DNA of 56,701 nt from Paenibacillus sp. BSR1-1 (GTDB taxonomy: Bacteria > Bacillota > Bacilli > Bacillales > Cytobacillaceae), in assembly GCF_030403775.1 (NCBI RefSeq), contig NZ_JAQMWQ010000032.1, positions 1-56,701 on the forward strand. Reading direction: 5' to 3'. The notes under the pieces are model-generated. The model ran no database searches. It had not been told where the DNA came from and was given only the letters and a program-made list of their open reading frames with translations. Positions 26,160 to 33,794 of the stretch are shown here, one piece after another. The stretch's first letter is position 1. Every line of letters begins with the position of its first letter. A program made the translations under genes and the position numbers.

Positions 26160-26942
26160 ATGAAATTATATTTTAAGTACCTTCAAATTCTCTTTAAATC
26201 CCAGATGCAATACCGTACATCCTTTTGGCTCCTCACGGTGGGCCAGTTTTTTATTCCTTTTGCCGTCTTTGCTGGGCTTTATCTCTTATTTGAACGGTTC
26301 GGGCAAATAAAAGGCTGGCAGTTTTTTGAGGTGGCGCTTTGCTTCGCCGTCATTCATATGTCCTTCAGTTTGAGTGAGTGCTTTGCCCGGGGGTTTGATA
26401 TGTTTTCGAGCCTTGTCGTCAGAGGGGATTTTGACCGGATTCTAGTACGGCCGAGAAGTACGTTTATCCAAGTGCTTGGATCAAAATTTGAGTTTACGAA
26501 AGCAGGTCGGCTCCTTCAAAGCGCACTTGTGTTAATCTGGGCCTTGAGCAATCTTCCCATTGATTGGACCCTGATTAAAGCGATTACCCTTGTGCTAATG
26601 GTAACAAGCGGTGTTTTTATATTTACCGGAATCTATATACTCGCCGCTACAATGTGTTTTTGGACCGTGCAGGGCCTTGAAGTGGCAAATATATTTACCG
26701 ATGGCGGCCGGGAAATAGCCCAATATCCATTAAACATCTATCAAAAATGGGTGACCCGCTTTTTTACCTTTGTGATTCCATTTGGTACCGTCAACTATTT
26801 GCCGTTACTCTATTTGCTTGGAAAAAATAACGGCGATGACCTTCTGTATATACTAACACCAGTGTTGGGAAGCATATTTGTCCTTCCATGCTTGCTCGTC
26901 TGGCAAATGGGTGTAAGACACTATCGTTCTACAGGATCGTAA
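26160..26942 (+). CDS. ABC-2 type permease, second subunit
   Basis: 260 residues and about six helices, homologous in layout to the preceding permease (VRGDFDRILVRPRSTFIQVL matches its GNIAYELCRP segment). The ATG at 26160 has AAGGAGGGTG at the right distance; upstream in-frame starts lie inside the previous gene. The conserved C-terminal block TFVIPFGTVNYLP is typical of the second permease. It ends the operon, facing a shared terminator. Confidence 0.9.
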   Translation: MKLYFKYLQILFKSQMQYRTSFWLLTVGQFFIPFAVFAGLYLLFERFGQIKGWQFFEVALCFAVIHMSFSLSECFARGFDMFSSLVVRGDFDRILVRPRSTFIQVLGSKFEFTKAGRLLQSALVLIWALSNLPIDWTLIKAITLVLMVTSGVFIFTGIYILAATMCFWTVQGLEVANIFTDGGREIAQYPLNIYQKWVTRFFTFVIPFGTVNYLPLLYLLGKNNGDDLLYILTPVLGSIFVLPCLLVWQMGVRHYRSTGS

Positions 26943-26972
26943 TTTCAAGGGGGACAGTGCAGACGGAAATTA

Positions 26973-27003
26973 GGTGGAAAACCCACAGACACTGTGGGTT
27001 CTA
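26973..27003. terminator. bidirectional terminator between convergent genes
   Basis: AACCCACAG and CTGTGGGTT pair around a 3-nt loop, between the exporter operon and the PAP2 gene. Confidence 0.75.
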
Positions 27004-27600
27004 TAGACTCTTGGACTTATTTTTAAAAGGTAAAATGCGCTGTTCGATATCTTCATAAAACACTAGAAATCGATTTATGATGGAAAGTCTGGGCATGACC
27101 CAGTGGATCAATAGTGCGGATATAATTCCTAATAGGGCGCCAGCTGCCACATCGACAGGGTAATGAACGCCAACCCAGATACGGGATACACCAATACAGA
27201 CTGGGATGACAAGCCAAAACCACCAGCCTTTTTTTCGAACCATCCAAATGGAGATAAAAATGGAAAAAAATAAGATTGTATGATCACTGGGGAATGAGTT
27301 ATCAACAGCATGTTCCACTAGCTTATTAACATGCGGCAGTGCGGCAAAGGGTTGGTGATGAGAATAAAACTGGCCCGCAGCTTTTCCAAGGATTTCAGCC
27401 AGTGCACAGGCACAAAGTGACTGGATAACCATCCTTCGATTTTTGGTTGTTCTTGTGAACCAATATAGGACAATAATGAAGCATATAAAAAACAACATAT
27501 ATTCTGCCATAAAAATCACAACAGGGTTCAAGGCAGAAAATTGTGAACCCAAATCATTGATCGAGCGAAAGACATCAATATTTATTTTGGAAAATGCCAT
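27001..27600 (-). CDS. PAP2-family phosphatase, BcrC-like
   Basis: 199 residues, five to six helices. PAP2 motif 2 is PSDHT and motif 3 is SRIWVGVHYPVD, with His residues that form and break the phospho-enzyme. It resembles BcrC, which dephosphorylates undecaprenyl pyrophosphate outside the membrane and gives bacitracin tolerance. Motif 1, normally K-x6-RP, reads KAAGQFYSHHQP here, so the Arg is replaced by Gln. The ATG at 27600 follows GGAGG by 6 nt. A bce-type module nearby supports a role in the lipid carrier cycle, by inference. Confidence 0.88.
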   Translation of the reverse strand: MAFSKINIDVFRSINDLGSQFSALNPVVIFMAEYMLFFICFIIVLYWFTRTTKNRRMVIQSLCACALAEILGKAAGQFYSHHQPFAALPHVNKLVEHAVDNSFPSDHTILFFSIFISIWMVRKKGWWFWLVIPVCIGVSRIWVGVHYPVDVAAGALLGIISALLIHWVMPRLSIINRFLVFYEDIEQRILPFKNKSKSL

Positions 27601-27677
27601 AACCAACCTCCAATATTCTTGATACATTTATTGTAAAAAGAGGCGAGGCCCCGCCGCTATGGAAGAAGATTACACTT

Positions 27678-27695
27678 GCTTACAAACTTGTAAGC
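27678..27695. promoter_or_regulatory. palindrome between divergent PAP2 and tetR genes
   Basis: GCTTACAA and TTGTAAGC flank two bases. It lies 78 bp upstream of the PAP2 start and about 125 bp upstream of tetR. It could be an operator for the TetR protein; this is inference. Confidence 0.5.
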
Positions 27696-27735
27696 TTTTT
27701 AAGCATGGCGAATGGGTTTTGTTTCTTGCTTCCAA

Positions 27736-27764
27736 TTGAATCCCAAATTTAGCTATGTTATAGT
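27736..27764 (+). promoter_or_regulatory. SigA promoter of the second tetR
   Basis: TTGAAT, 17-bp spacer, TATAGT, ending 55 bp before the ATG. Confidence 0.65.
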
Positions 27765-27819
27765 GAAAATATGTAGTTGACCAAAAAACTAAATCAGTCA
27801 AAGGGGCAGGTATTCGAAA

Positions 27820-28389
27820 ATGGCACTCGATCGGAGAAAAATGATTGTCGAAGCAGCAACGAAATCTTTTTCGTTGTTCGGTTATAAGGCCACGACCATG
27901 GACCAAGTCGCAAAGCTCGCGAATGTTGGTAAAGGAACCATTTATACGTTTTTTAAAAATAAAGAAGAGTTGTTTGAAGAGATCATTTCTTCATTGGTGA
28001 AGGAAATGATTGCGGAGGCGGAGTTTGTGATTCAACCGGATTTGCCGTTTACGGAAAATGTTCACCGGGCGCTCTATCGCCTCTTAGAATTCCGCTCTCA
28101 GCACCAGCTGATGATTAAGCTTGTTCAAGAAGAGAAGGAAATGGGAACTTTAGCTGTTGCGGAAAAGCTCCAGCATGTCGAGAATGAAATAATTGAGTAT
28201 CTTAAGGGGAAAATTGATGCCGCGATAACGAAGGGAGCGATTCCGGCAGCAGACTCTGAAATCACGTGCTTTCTGCTTTTAAAAATGTATATCGCACTTG
28301 TTTCAGACTGGGAAAGGAACCATGAACCGCTAAGCTCAGAACAAATCGCCGAAGTGATGAAGGTATTTTTATTAAAAGGACTAGTGTGA
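27820..28389 (+). CDS. TetR-family transcriptional regulator
   Basis: 189 residues. N-terminal helix-turn-helix at about 5-50 (KMIVEAATKSFSLFGYKATT, VAKLANVGKGTIYTFFKNKE). The C-terminal domain is helical, with no recognisable ligand motif. It has its own SigA promoter and is divergent from the PAP2 phosphatase, with a palindrome between them. No gene follows on the same strand: the array of 21-bp repeats begins 22 bp after the stop. Target unknown; autoregulation and control of PAP2 are possibilities. Confidence 0.9.
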   Translation: MALDRRKMIVEAATKSFSLFGYKATTMDQVAKLANVGKGTIYTFFKNKEELFEEIISSLVKEMIAEAEFVIQPDLPFTENVHRALYRLLEFRSQHQLMIKLVQEEKEMGTLAVAEKLQHVENEIIEYLKGKIDAAITKGAIPAADSEITCFLLLKMYIALVSDWERNHEPLSSEQIAEVMKVFLLKGLV

Positions 28390-28410
28390 ATCTGGTAAAA
28401 AATGTATAAA

Positions 28411-28536
28411 TAGACAAAGAGCACAAAAAAATAGACAAACCAGCAGAAAAAATGGACAAAGTACTAAGAAAAATAGACAAACCGGCCAAAAAAAGGGACA
28501 ATGCACCTCAAAAAATAGACAAAACAAAAAAAGACT
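28411..28536. repeat. six 21-bp repeats with phased A-tracts
   Basis: Units of consensus NNGACAAA-n7-AAAAAA start at 28411, 28432, 28453, 28474, 28495 and 28516, each exactly 21 bp apart (two helical turns). They lie between tetR and a terminator. The GACAAA core resembles that of the two 52-bp arrays. Confidence 0.88.
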
Positions 28537-28563
28537 TGTGCAAGCACACAAGTCTTCTTTTTA
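28530..28563. terminator. bidirectional terminator
   Basis: AAGACTTGTG and CACAAGTCTT form a perfect 10-bp stem with A/T runs on both sides. It probably serves the small membrane protein on the minus strand and tetR on the plus strand. Confidence 0.85.
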
Positions 28564-28824
28564 ATGATAAAAATTCCGTGAGGACACCGCAAATTGTGGT
28601 TCCTCTTTACTTTTAATCGTATATTCTTCCATTAAACTTATAAACGTTCCGAAAAGGTAATTCACCACAGCGCCTAATAGGATGCCAAATCCTAGCGCAG
28701 TAAAGAAAAATGAATTGAAACCGCTTCCAAATTGTCCGAGCAATATAAGAATAATCCCTAATCCACTGCCATAGATAGCAATCTTTTTGAAGGTAAATAA
28801 GCTTTTTAAATGTTTGATTTGCAT
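28561..28824 (-). CDS. small membrane protein of unknown function
   Basis: 87 residues. A basic N-terminus (MQIKHLKSLFTFKK) precedes two hydrophobic helices (about 15-34 and 37-62, with GSGLGIILILLGQFGSG and ALGFGILLGAVVNYLFG). The C-terminal tail is polar. No family is recognised. The ATG at 28824 follows GGGAGTGG with a normal spacer. It is monocistronic, with a strong SigA promoter whose -35 region is duplicated, and it ends in a terminator. Confidence 0.72.
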   Translation of the reverse strand: MQIKHLKSLFTFKKIAIYGSGLGIILILLGQFGSGFNSFFFTALGFGILLGAVVNYLFGTFISLMEEYTIKSKEEPQFAVSSRNFYH

Positions 28825-28849
28825 CACGATCCACTCCCCTTTACTGAAT

Positions 28850-28877
28850 ATTCTACCAATTGTCACAGAATTGTCAA
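28850..28877 (-). promoter_or_regulatory. SigA promoter of the small membrane protein gene
   Basis: On the minus strand TTGACA (28877-28872), 16-bp spacer, TAGAAT (28855-28850). A second copy of the -35 region lies 23 bp further upstream. Confidence 0.7.
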
Positions 28878-28906
28878 ACTTTTTGTCACAAAATCGTCAA
28901 ACTTTT
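28861..28906. repeat. two 23-bp direct repeats in a promoter
   Basis: TGTCACAGAATTGTCAAAC and TGTCACAAAATCGTCAAAC start 23 bp apart, so GTCA recurs every 11-12 bp four times. The first copy contains the -35 box of the promoter on the minus strand. Confidence 0.75.
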
Positions 28907-28927
28907 TTGAAACTTCCTATTGCAATA

Positions 28928-28957
28928 AATGGAGGCCAGCAAAACTGGCCTCATTTC
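28928..28957 (-). terminator. terminator after the SASP gene
   Basis: GAGGCCAG and CTGGCCTC form a stem; on the minus strand it follows the stop codon at 28962. Confidence 0.75.
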
Positions 28958-28961
28958 CATA

Positions 28962-29213
28962 TTATTTTTTTGCTAAATTTTGCTGTGCCATCTTCACGAG
29001 TTCGCGGACCATGCTGCCGCCAAGCCTGCCGCCGACTTTTCCAGCCTGCTCGGAGGTGAGCTGGCCGTTATATCCCTTTTTGAGTGGGACGCCGACCTCT
29101 TCTGCGGCTTCAAATTTTGCATCCTCAGGGCTGCAGGCCTGTGCGACCTTCGCTTTTAACTCATCCAATCCTACCCTCGCTTCTGGAACAAGAATTTTAT
29201 TCCTTCTGGCCAT
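28962..29213 (-). CDS. alpha/beta-type small acid-soluble spore protein
   Basis: 83 residues. SASPs coat spore DNA and protect it from UV and heat. The family hallmarks are here: GYNGQLTSEQAGKVGGRLGG (48-67) followed by SMVRELVKMAQQNL. The segment FEAAEEVGV takes the place of the canonical EIASEFGV cleavage site of the GPR protease, a diverged version. GGAGG lies upstream of the ATG. It is transcribed alone, and expression in the forespore by SigG is expected for the family but its promoter is not clear here. Confidence 0.9.
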   Translation of the reverse strand: MARRNKILVPEARVGLDELKAKVAQACSPEDAKFEAAEEVGVPLKKGYNGQLTSEQAGKVGGRLGGSMVRELVKMAQQNLAKK

Positions 29214-29270
29214 AAAAATCCCTCCTTATCCCTTAGGATTTCCAATGTGAAAAAAATAATCAGCTGCCTA

Positions 29271-29299
29271 TGGATAAATCCTAATTTATCCAGTATAAT
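29271..29299 (+). promoter_or_regulatory. probable SigA promoter of argS
   Basis: TGGATA (29271-29276), 17-bp spacer, TATAAT (29294-29299). It is placed just upstream of the T-box leader. Confidence 0.5.
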
Positions 29300-29324
29300 A
29301 ACTGATAATCAATTCGGAAAAATC

Positions 29325-29556
29325 AGTGAAAAAGAGAGTAGTTATCTAGGAAGTGATAGCGAGTCAGGGACGGTGTGAGCCTGATACGGAGCAGATAATG
29401 AAGCGCACTTTTGAGATGCTTGCCTGAAACTGAGTAGGGTACGCCGGAGAATCCTCCGTTACAAAGGGAAAGCTGGTTCATATTGAACAATTAGAGTGGT
29501 ACCGCGGGATATTTTCAAACTCTCGTCTCTTTTTATAAGAGGCGGGGGTTTTTTTG
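29325..29556 (+). promoter_or_regulatory. T-box riboswitch, arginine-specific
   Basis: The T-box signature AGAGTGGTACCGCGG is at 29493-29507 and the intrinsic terminator (stem with GAGGCGGGGG, then T7) at 29517-29556. In Stem I the specifier loop has AGTA on its 5' side (29337) and GAA on its 3' side; the codon after it reads CGC (29412-29414), an Arg codon followed by A. Uncharged tRNA-Arg should stabilise the antiterminator and switch argS on. Boundaries are approximate. Confidence 0.88.
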
Positions 29557-29584
29557 TTTATATAGAAAAAAGGAGGTCAAAACG

Positions 29585-31279
29585 ATGAATTTTAAGAAGG
29601 AACTCGCTGAAATACTTTTTGAGGTGCTGGAGGGGGCAATCTCGCTCCATGATCTTGAACTGCTGATTGAAAAACCGAAAAACCAAGCGCACGGTGACTT
29701 GGCTTTTCCAGTTTTTCGCCTCGCAAAAATAAAACGTAAGTCGCCAAATGTGATTGCTCAGGAACTCCGTGAACAGATTCAATCACCAACCTTTGAAAAA
29801 GTAGAAGTGGTCGGTGCGTATCTGAATTTATTTTTAAACAAAAAGCTTGTTTCGGAAAAGGTCGTCAATGCAATCATCAACAAAAAGAATCAATTCGCAT
29901 CACAAAACATTGGTAATGGAAGTAATGTCACAATCGACATGTCGTCACCTAATATTGCCAAACCATTTTCAATGGGACATCTCCGTTCCACGGTTATTGG
30001 CAATGCTATCGCTTTAATTATAGAAAAATGCGGCTATAAGCCAATTAAGATTAACCATCTCGGTGACTGGGGGACGCAGTTTGGTAAATTGATTACTGCC
30101 TATAAGCTGTGGGGAGACGAAGAGAAGGTTAAACAAAACCCAATCAAAGAACTATTGGCGCTTTATATCAAGTTCCATGAGGAAGCTGAATCCAGCCCAT
30201 CGCTTGAAGATGATGGCCGTGCCTGGTTTAAAAAGCTAGAAGATGGCAATGAAGAAGCATTAACACTATGGCAATGGTTCCGCGATGAGTCATTAAAGGA
30301 GTTTTCAAAAATTTATCAGTTAATGAACGTTGAATTTGATTCCTACGCAGGAGAAGCTTTTTATAATGATAAAATGGACCGGGTTGTCCAACTGCTCGAA
30401 GAGAAGCAGCTGCTGGTCGAATCCGATCAAGCACAGGTCGTGGAGCTCCTTGAAGAAGAGTTGCCGCCGTGCCTGATTAAAAAATCTGACGGAGCCACGC
30501 TTTATGCGACCCGTGATTTAGCCGCCGCCCTTTATCGTAAGGAAAACTATAACTTTGCCAAGTCTCTTTATGTGGTGGGGCATGAGCAAAGCCTTCACTT
30601 TAAACAGTTAATCGCTGTATTAACGAAAATGGGTTATGACTGGGCTGAGAAAATGGTCCATGTTCCGTTTGGTATGATGCTGAAGGACGGAAAGAAAATG
30701 TCAACTCGTAAGGGCAAGGTTGTTTTACTAGAAGAAGTGTTAAATGAATCAATTGCAATGGCCCGACATAATATCGAGGAGAAAAATCCCAACCTGCCAA
30801 ACAAGGATGAAGTAGCGAAACAAGTAGGCGTCGGGGCCGTTATCTTCCATGATTTAAAAAATAACCGTATGAACGATATTGAATTTTCCTTAGAGGAAAT
30901 GCTGCGCTTTGAAGGGGAAACAGGACCATACGTCCAGTACACCTATGCCCGTGCCTGTTCGATTTTACGAAAAGGAAAGTGGGAGGCGGTTGTCTTGGAC
31001 CATGCCTACAGCACTTCATGGGAAAAAGAATGGAAGGTTATCAGCCTGTTGATGGAATTCTCTACTGCCATTAAACGTGCAAGTGAGAACTTCGATCCTT
31101 CGCAGGTGGCAAAATATGTGGTTGATCTGGCACAAGCCTTCAACAAATACTATGCAGAGGTAAAGGTGCTAGAAGAAAGTGAAGAGCAAAAAGCACGTTT
31201 AGCACTTGTTTACTCGGTAACAGTTGTCCTGAAAGAAGGATTGAGATTATTAGGAGTTCAAGCCCCAGAGGAAATGTAA
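29585..31279 (+). CDS. argS: arginyl-tRNA synthetase
   Basis: Charges tRNA-Arg with arginine. 564 residues: an N-terminal ArgRS domain (1-85), a class I core with the HIGH-type motif SMGHLRST (about 129-136), the KMSKS-type KMSTRKG (about 378-384), and a C-terminal DALR anticodon-binding domain (FNKYYAEVKVLEESEEQKAR). GGAGGTC lies before the ATG. B. subtilis argS has no T-box, so this is probably the starvation-induced type of ArgRS known as a second copy in some bacilli. Whether a second argS exists lies outside the window. Confidence 0.96.
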   Translation: MNFKKELAEILFEVLEGAISLHDLELLIEKPKNQAHGDLAFPVFRLAKIKRKSPNVIAQELREQIQSPTFEKVEVVGAYLNLFLNKKLVSEKVVNAIINKKNQFASQNIGNGSNVTIDMSSPNIAKPFSMGHLRSTVIGNAIALIIEKCGYKPIKINHLGDWGTQFGKLITAYKLWGDEEKVKQNPIKELLALYIKFHEEAESSPSLEDDGRAWFKKLEDGNEEALTLWQWFRDESLKEFSKIYQLMNVEFDSYAGEAFYNDKMDRVVQLLEEKQLLVESDQAQVVELLEEELPPCLIKKSDGATLYATRDLAAALYRKENYNFAKSLYVVGHEQSLHFKQLIAVLTKMGYDWAEKMVHVPFGMMLKDGKKMSTRKGKVVLLEEVLNESIAMARHNIEEKNPNLPNKDEVAKQVGVGAVIFHDLKNNRMNDIEFSLEEMLRFEGETGPYVQYTYARACSILRKGKWEAVVLDHAYSTSWEKEWKVISLLMEFSTAIKRASENFDPSQVAKYVVDLAQAFNKYYAEVKVLEESEEQKARLALVYSVTVVLKEGLRLLGVQAPEEM

Positions 31280-31349
31280 ATACATTTTACTTCATAATTG
31301 GTTGATTATGGTATAAAATAGTGGTGAAAACGTTAGGGGGGCTAAATAG

Positions 31350-31817
31350 GTGAGTGAATTACTTTTTAAAAGCTTTGAATTCGCAAGGAACTATTTTTTA
31401 AAAAATGTTGATGCTCTTGATGAATCCATTGTGGATGTTCAGCCAGAAGGCTTTAACAACACAATCCACTGGCATGTGGGCCATGTGTTAACGGTGGCGG
31501 AGCAATTCTTATTTGGCTTTCCAAAAAAATCAACGAATCTACCGGCAAATTATATGGAACTATTTGCAACTGGTACAAAACCGGCTGATTGGAACGGTGA
31601 TGTTCCATCTGTAAAGGAATTATCAGTTCAGTTGAAAGAGCAAATCCAACGAGTGAAAGAAATCCCTGCTGAGAGTTTTAGTCAAAAGCTGAAAACACCG
31701 TTTCTCGGGTTAGAGACATTCGGTGAAGTCGCGCATTTTGGCATCTTCCATGAGGCGGCTCATTTAGGGCAAATCCAAGCGATGAAACGCGTAATTGAAT
31801 CAGCTCAGGCAAAATAA
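31350..31817 (+). CDS. DinB-family protein
   Basis: 155 residues forming the four-helix DinB/YfiT fold. The metal-binding histidines are H40, H42 and H45 (NTIHWHVGH) and the C-terminal FHEAAHLGQI. Members are metal-dependent hydrolases or thiol transferases; the substrate is unknown here. The start is GTG at 31350 with a run of G as RBS 9 nt upstream. Located 70 bp after argS and closed by its own terminator. Confidence 0.88.
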   Translation: MSELLFKSFEFARNYFLKNVDALDESIVDVQPEGFNNTIHWHVGHVLTVAEQFLFGFPKKSTNLPANYMELFATGTKPADWNGDVPSVKELSVQLKEQIQRVKEIPAESFSQKLKTPFLGLETFGEVAHFGIFHEAAHLGQIQAMKRVIESAQAK

Positions 31818-31834
31818 CAAATGATAAATGAAAG

Positions 31835-31868
31835 TTCGTTTCTGCCATTTTGGTAGAAACGATTTTTC
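31835..31868 (+). terminator. terminator after the DinB gene
   Basis: TCGTTTCTGCC and GGTAGAAACGA pair around ATTTT, followed by TTTTT. Confidence 0.88.
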
Positions 31869-31898
31869 ATTTTCAAGAGAGGAAGTTATATTAAGTTT

Positions 31899-33083
31899 AT
31901 GGATAACCATCAGATGAAAGAAAGACCAAAAGAAAGGATATGGACAAGAGATTTTGTTCTGATTGTATTGGCGAACTTTTTTGTTTTTATTGGATTTCAA
32001 ATGACCCTTCCGACTATCCCCTTATTCGTTGAGGAATTAGGGGGGAACGATCAATTAATTGGGATTGTGGTGGGCATCTTTACCTTCTCATCCTTGTTGC
32101 TGCGTCCCTATGCAGGAAAAACGCTGGAGACACGAGGAAGAGGCTTTGTATTTTTAATGGGATTAGCCATTTTTGTTATTTCAGTGGGCTCCTTTGGGTT
32201 TATGACGAGCATTACCCTTTTATTTATGGTGCGGGTGGTTCAGGGAGTGGGATGGGGATTTTCCACTACAGCATCTGGAACCATCGCGACCGATTTAATT
32301 CCTGCTGCCAGAAGGGGCGAGGGAATGGGCTATTATGGACTCTCGGGGAATTTGGCCTTGGCTTTTGGTCCATCGCTAGGGCTTGCAATGACCAGCATTA
32401 TTACTTTTAAGCAATTATTCCTTATATGCGCGGGTTTAGGTTTGGTGGCATTGCTTCTATCTTCAAAAATCCGTTATAAAAAGGTAGAACGAACCCAGGC
32501 ACCAGCAAAGCTGAATCTTTATGAAAAAAGTGCTTTAAAGCCTTCTATGCTATTGTTCTTTCTAACTGTAACCTTTGGCGGGATTGCTACTTTTCTACCG
32601 TTATATACGGCTGAAAAGCAAATCGAAGGACTACAATGGTACTTCTTGCTTTATGCGGCTGCCTTAATGGTCACGAGAACCTTCTCAGGACAGTTATATG
32701 ATCGAAAAGGCCATCAAGCAGTCTATATTCCGGGCACATTATTAATCATGCTGGCAATGGTGCTGCTCGCGTGGCTGCCAAACAGTCTTGTCTTGTATCT
32801 GGCAGCCATTCTGTATGGGCTTGGCTTTGGAACGGTGCAGCCAGCCCTGCAGGCATGGTCGATTGAAAAAGCGCCTCTAAATCGCCGTGGAATGGCCAAC
32901 GCTACCTTCTTTTCCTTTTTTGACTTAGGGATCGGTTTCGGGGCGATTGTATTTGGACAAATCGGGCACCTGCTTGGATACAGCAGTATCTACAAAGCTG
33001 CAGCGCTATCAGTCTTTATTTCGATGCTGCTTTATTTCTTTTTTATTTATAAAGAGCGTCGGAGTCTTGCTCAGCAAGGATAA
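31899..33083 (+). CDS. MFS transporter
   Basis: 394 residues, twelve helices in two halves. The loop 2-3 signature of the superfamily appears as RPYAGKTLETRGRG (about 69-82), repeated in the second half as FSGQLYDRKGHQ. Helix 5 has the motif-C-like GLSGNLALAFGPSLGLAM seen in proton-driven exporters. Substrate unknown; resistance to small molecules is a guess. Its stop is 27 nt before the alkyltransferase start, with no terminator between, so the two are likely co-transcribed. Confidence 0.9.
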   Translation: MDNHQMKERPKERIWTRDFVLIVLANFFVFIGFQMTLPTIPLFVEELGGNDQLIGIVVGIFTFSSLLLRPYAGKTLETRGRGFVFLMGLAIFVISVGSFGFMTSITLLFMVRVVQGVGWGFSTTASGTIATDLIPAARRGEGMGYYGLSGNLALAFGPSLGLAMTSIITFKQLFLICAGLGLVALLLSSKIRYKKVERTQAPAKLNLYEKSALKPSMLLFFLTVTFGGIATFLPLYTAEKQIEGLQWYFLLYAAALMVTRTFSGQLYDRKGHQAVYIPGTLLIMLAMVLLAWLPNSLVLYLAAILYGLGFGTVQPALQAWSIEKAPLNRRGMANATFFSFFDLGIGFGAIVFGQIGHLLGYSSIYKAAALSVFISMLLYFFFIYKERRSLAQQG

Positions 33084-33110
33084 ATGGTTTCAAGATTAGG
33101 AGAGGTTTTT

Positions 33111-33602
33111 ATGAGAATAGGGTTTGCCGCTTATCAGGCCCCCTTTGGAAAAATAAGAGTCATTGCAGATGAAACAGGTATAAAAAGAGTCGAGCTATTT
33201 GAAGAAGACTGGGAAAAGTACTTAGCGGAACATCCAGATATTCAAGAAGATATGGAGCTTTGCGGGGAAGCCATTCGTCAATTAGATGAATACTTCTGCG
33301 GCACGCGAAAAGAGTTTGAATTGCCGCTTTCGATTGAAGGAACCGATTTCCGGAAGAAGGTTTGGAGTGCCCTCCAAACCATTCCTTACGGTGAAGTGAG
33401 AAGCTATGCGGATGTGGCTGAAATGATCGGCAATCCAAAAGCAGTCGGAGCGGTCGGCCAGGCAAATCGGAATAATCAAATACCCATTATTATTCCTTGC
33501 CACCGTGTGATTGGGAAGAGTGGTAATTTGGTTGGATATGCCGGAAGCCATACTCCGATTCAAAAAATGCTCCTAGACACTGAAATCAATGCCACAAAAT
33601 AA
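33111..33602 (+). CDS. ogt: methylated-DNA-[protein]-cysteine S-methyltransferase
   Basis: Suicide repair protein that takes methyl groups from O6-methylguanine. 163 residues with the catalytic PCHRV, Cys130. The helix-turn-helix that carries the Arg finger includes PYGEVRSYADVA (92-103) and GQANRNNQIP (116-125). The ATG at 33111 has AGGAGAGG 5 nt upstream. An in-frame start at 33084 adds nine residues but has no RBS. Shares a transcript with the MFS gene by spacing. Confidence 0.94.
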   Translation: MRIGFAAYQAPFGKIRVIADETGIKRVELFEEDWEKYLAEHPDIQEDMELCGEAIRQLDEYFCGTRKEFELPLSIEGTDFRKKVWSALQTIPYGEVRSYADVAEMIGNPKAVGAVGQANRNNQIPIIIPCHRVIGKSGNLVGYAGSHTPIQKMLLDTEINATK

Positions 33603-33628
33603 GCGGCCATTTTGGATAGAACCGAGTG

Positions 33629-33660
33629 CATAGAGAATCTCTGGTCTCCATGTTTTTTTC
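33629..33660 (+). terminator. probable terminator after ogt
   Basis: CATAGAGA and TCTCCATG pair with one A-C mismatch around an 8-nt loop, followed by seven T. Confidence 0.55.
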
Positions 33661-33794
33661 TGGCCTCATAATTGAAGGAGTTTCGTAAAGAATAACGATA
33701 TGGATGTATGTCAAAAATAAAACACTTCAAATAATCCCATATGTTGTGATAAAATCAATCGGTAATTCTACTTCAAAAACGGTGGGTGAATCAC

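Noticed and set aside
28262..28501. A 79-codon minus-strand frame through the 21-bp repeats encoding a hydrophobic string of LSIFL-like heptads, starting TTG behind GAGG
   Set aside because: The periodic peptide follows automatically from the 21-bp period, and the frame runs antisense into tetR. No family and only a weak start, so treated as a shadow of the repeat.
33781..33794. GGGTGAATC before kimA as part of a ydaO c-di-AMP riboswitch
   Set aside because: Only this short match is seen, it overlaps the ribosome binding site, and the other conserved blocks and pseudoknot partners are missing.
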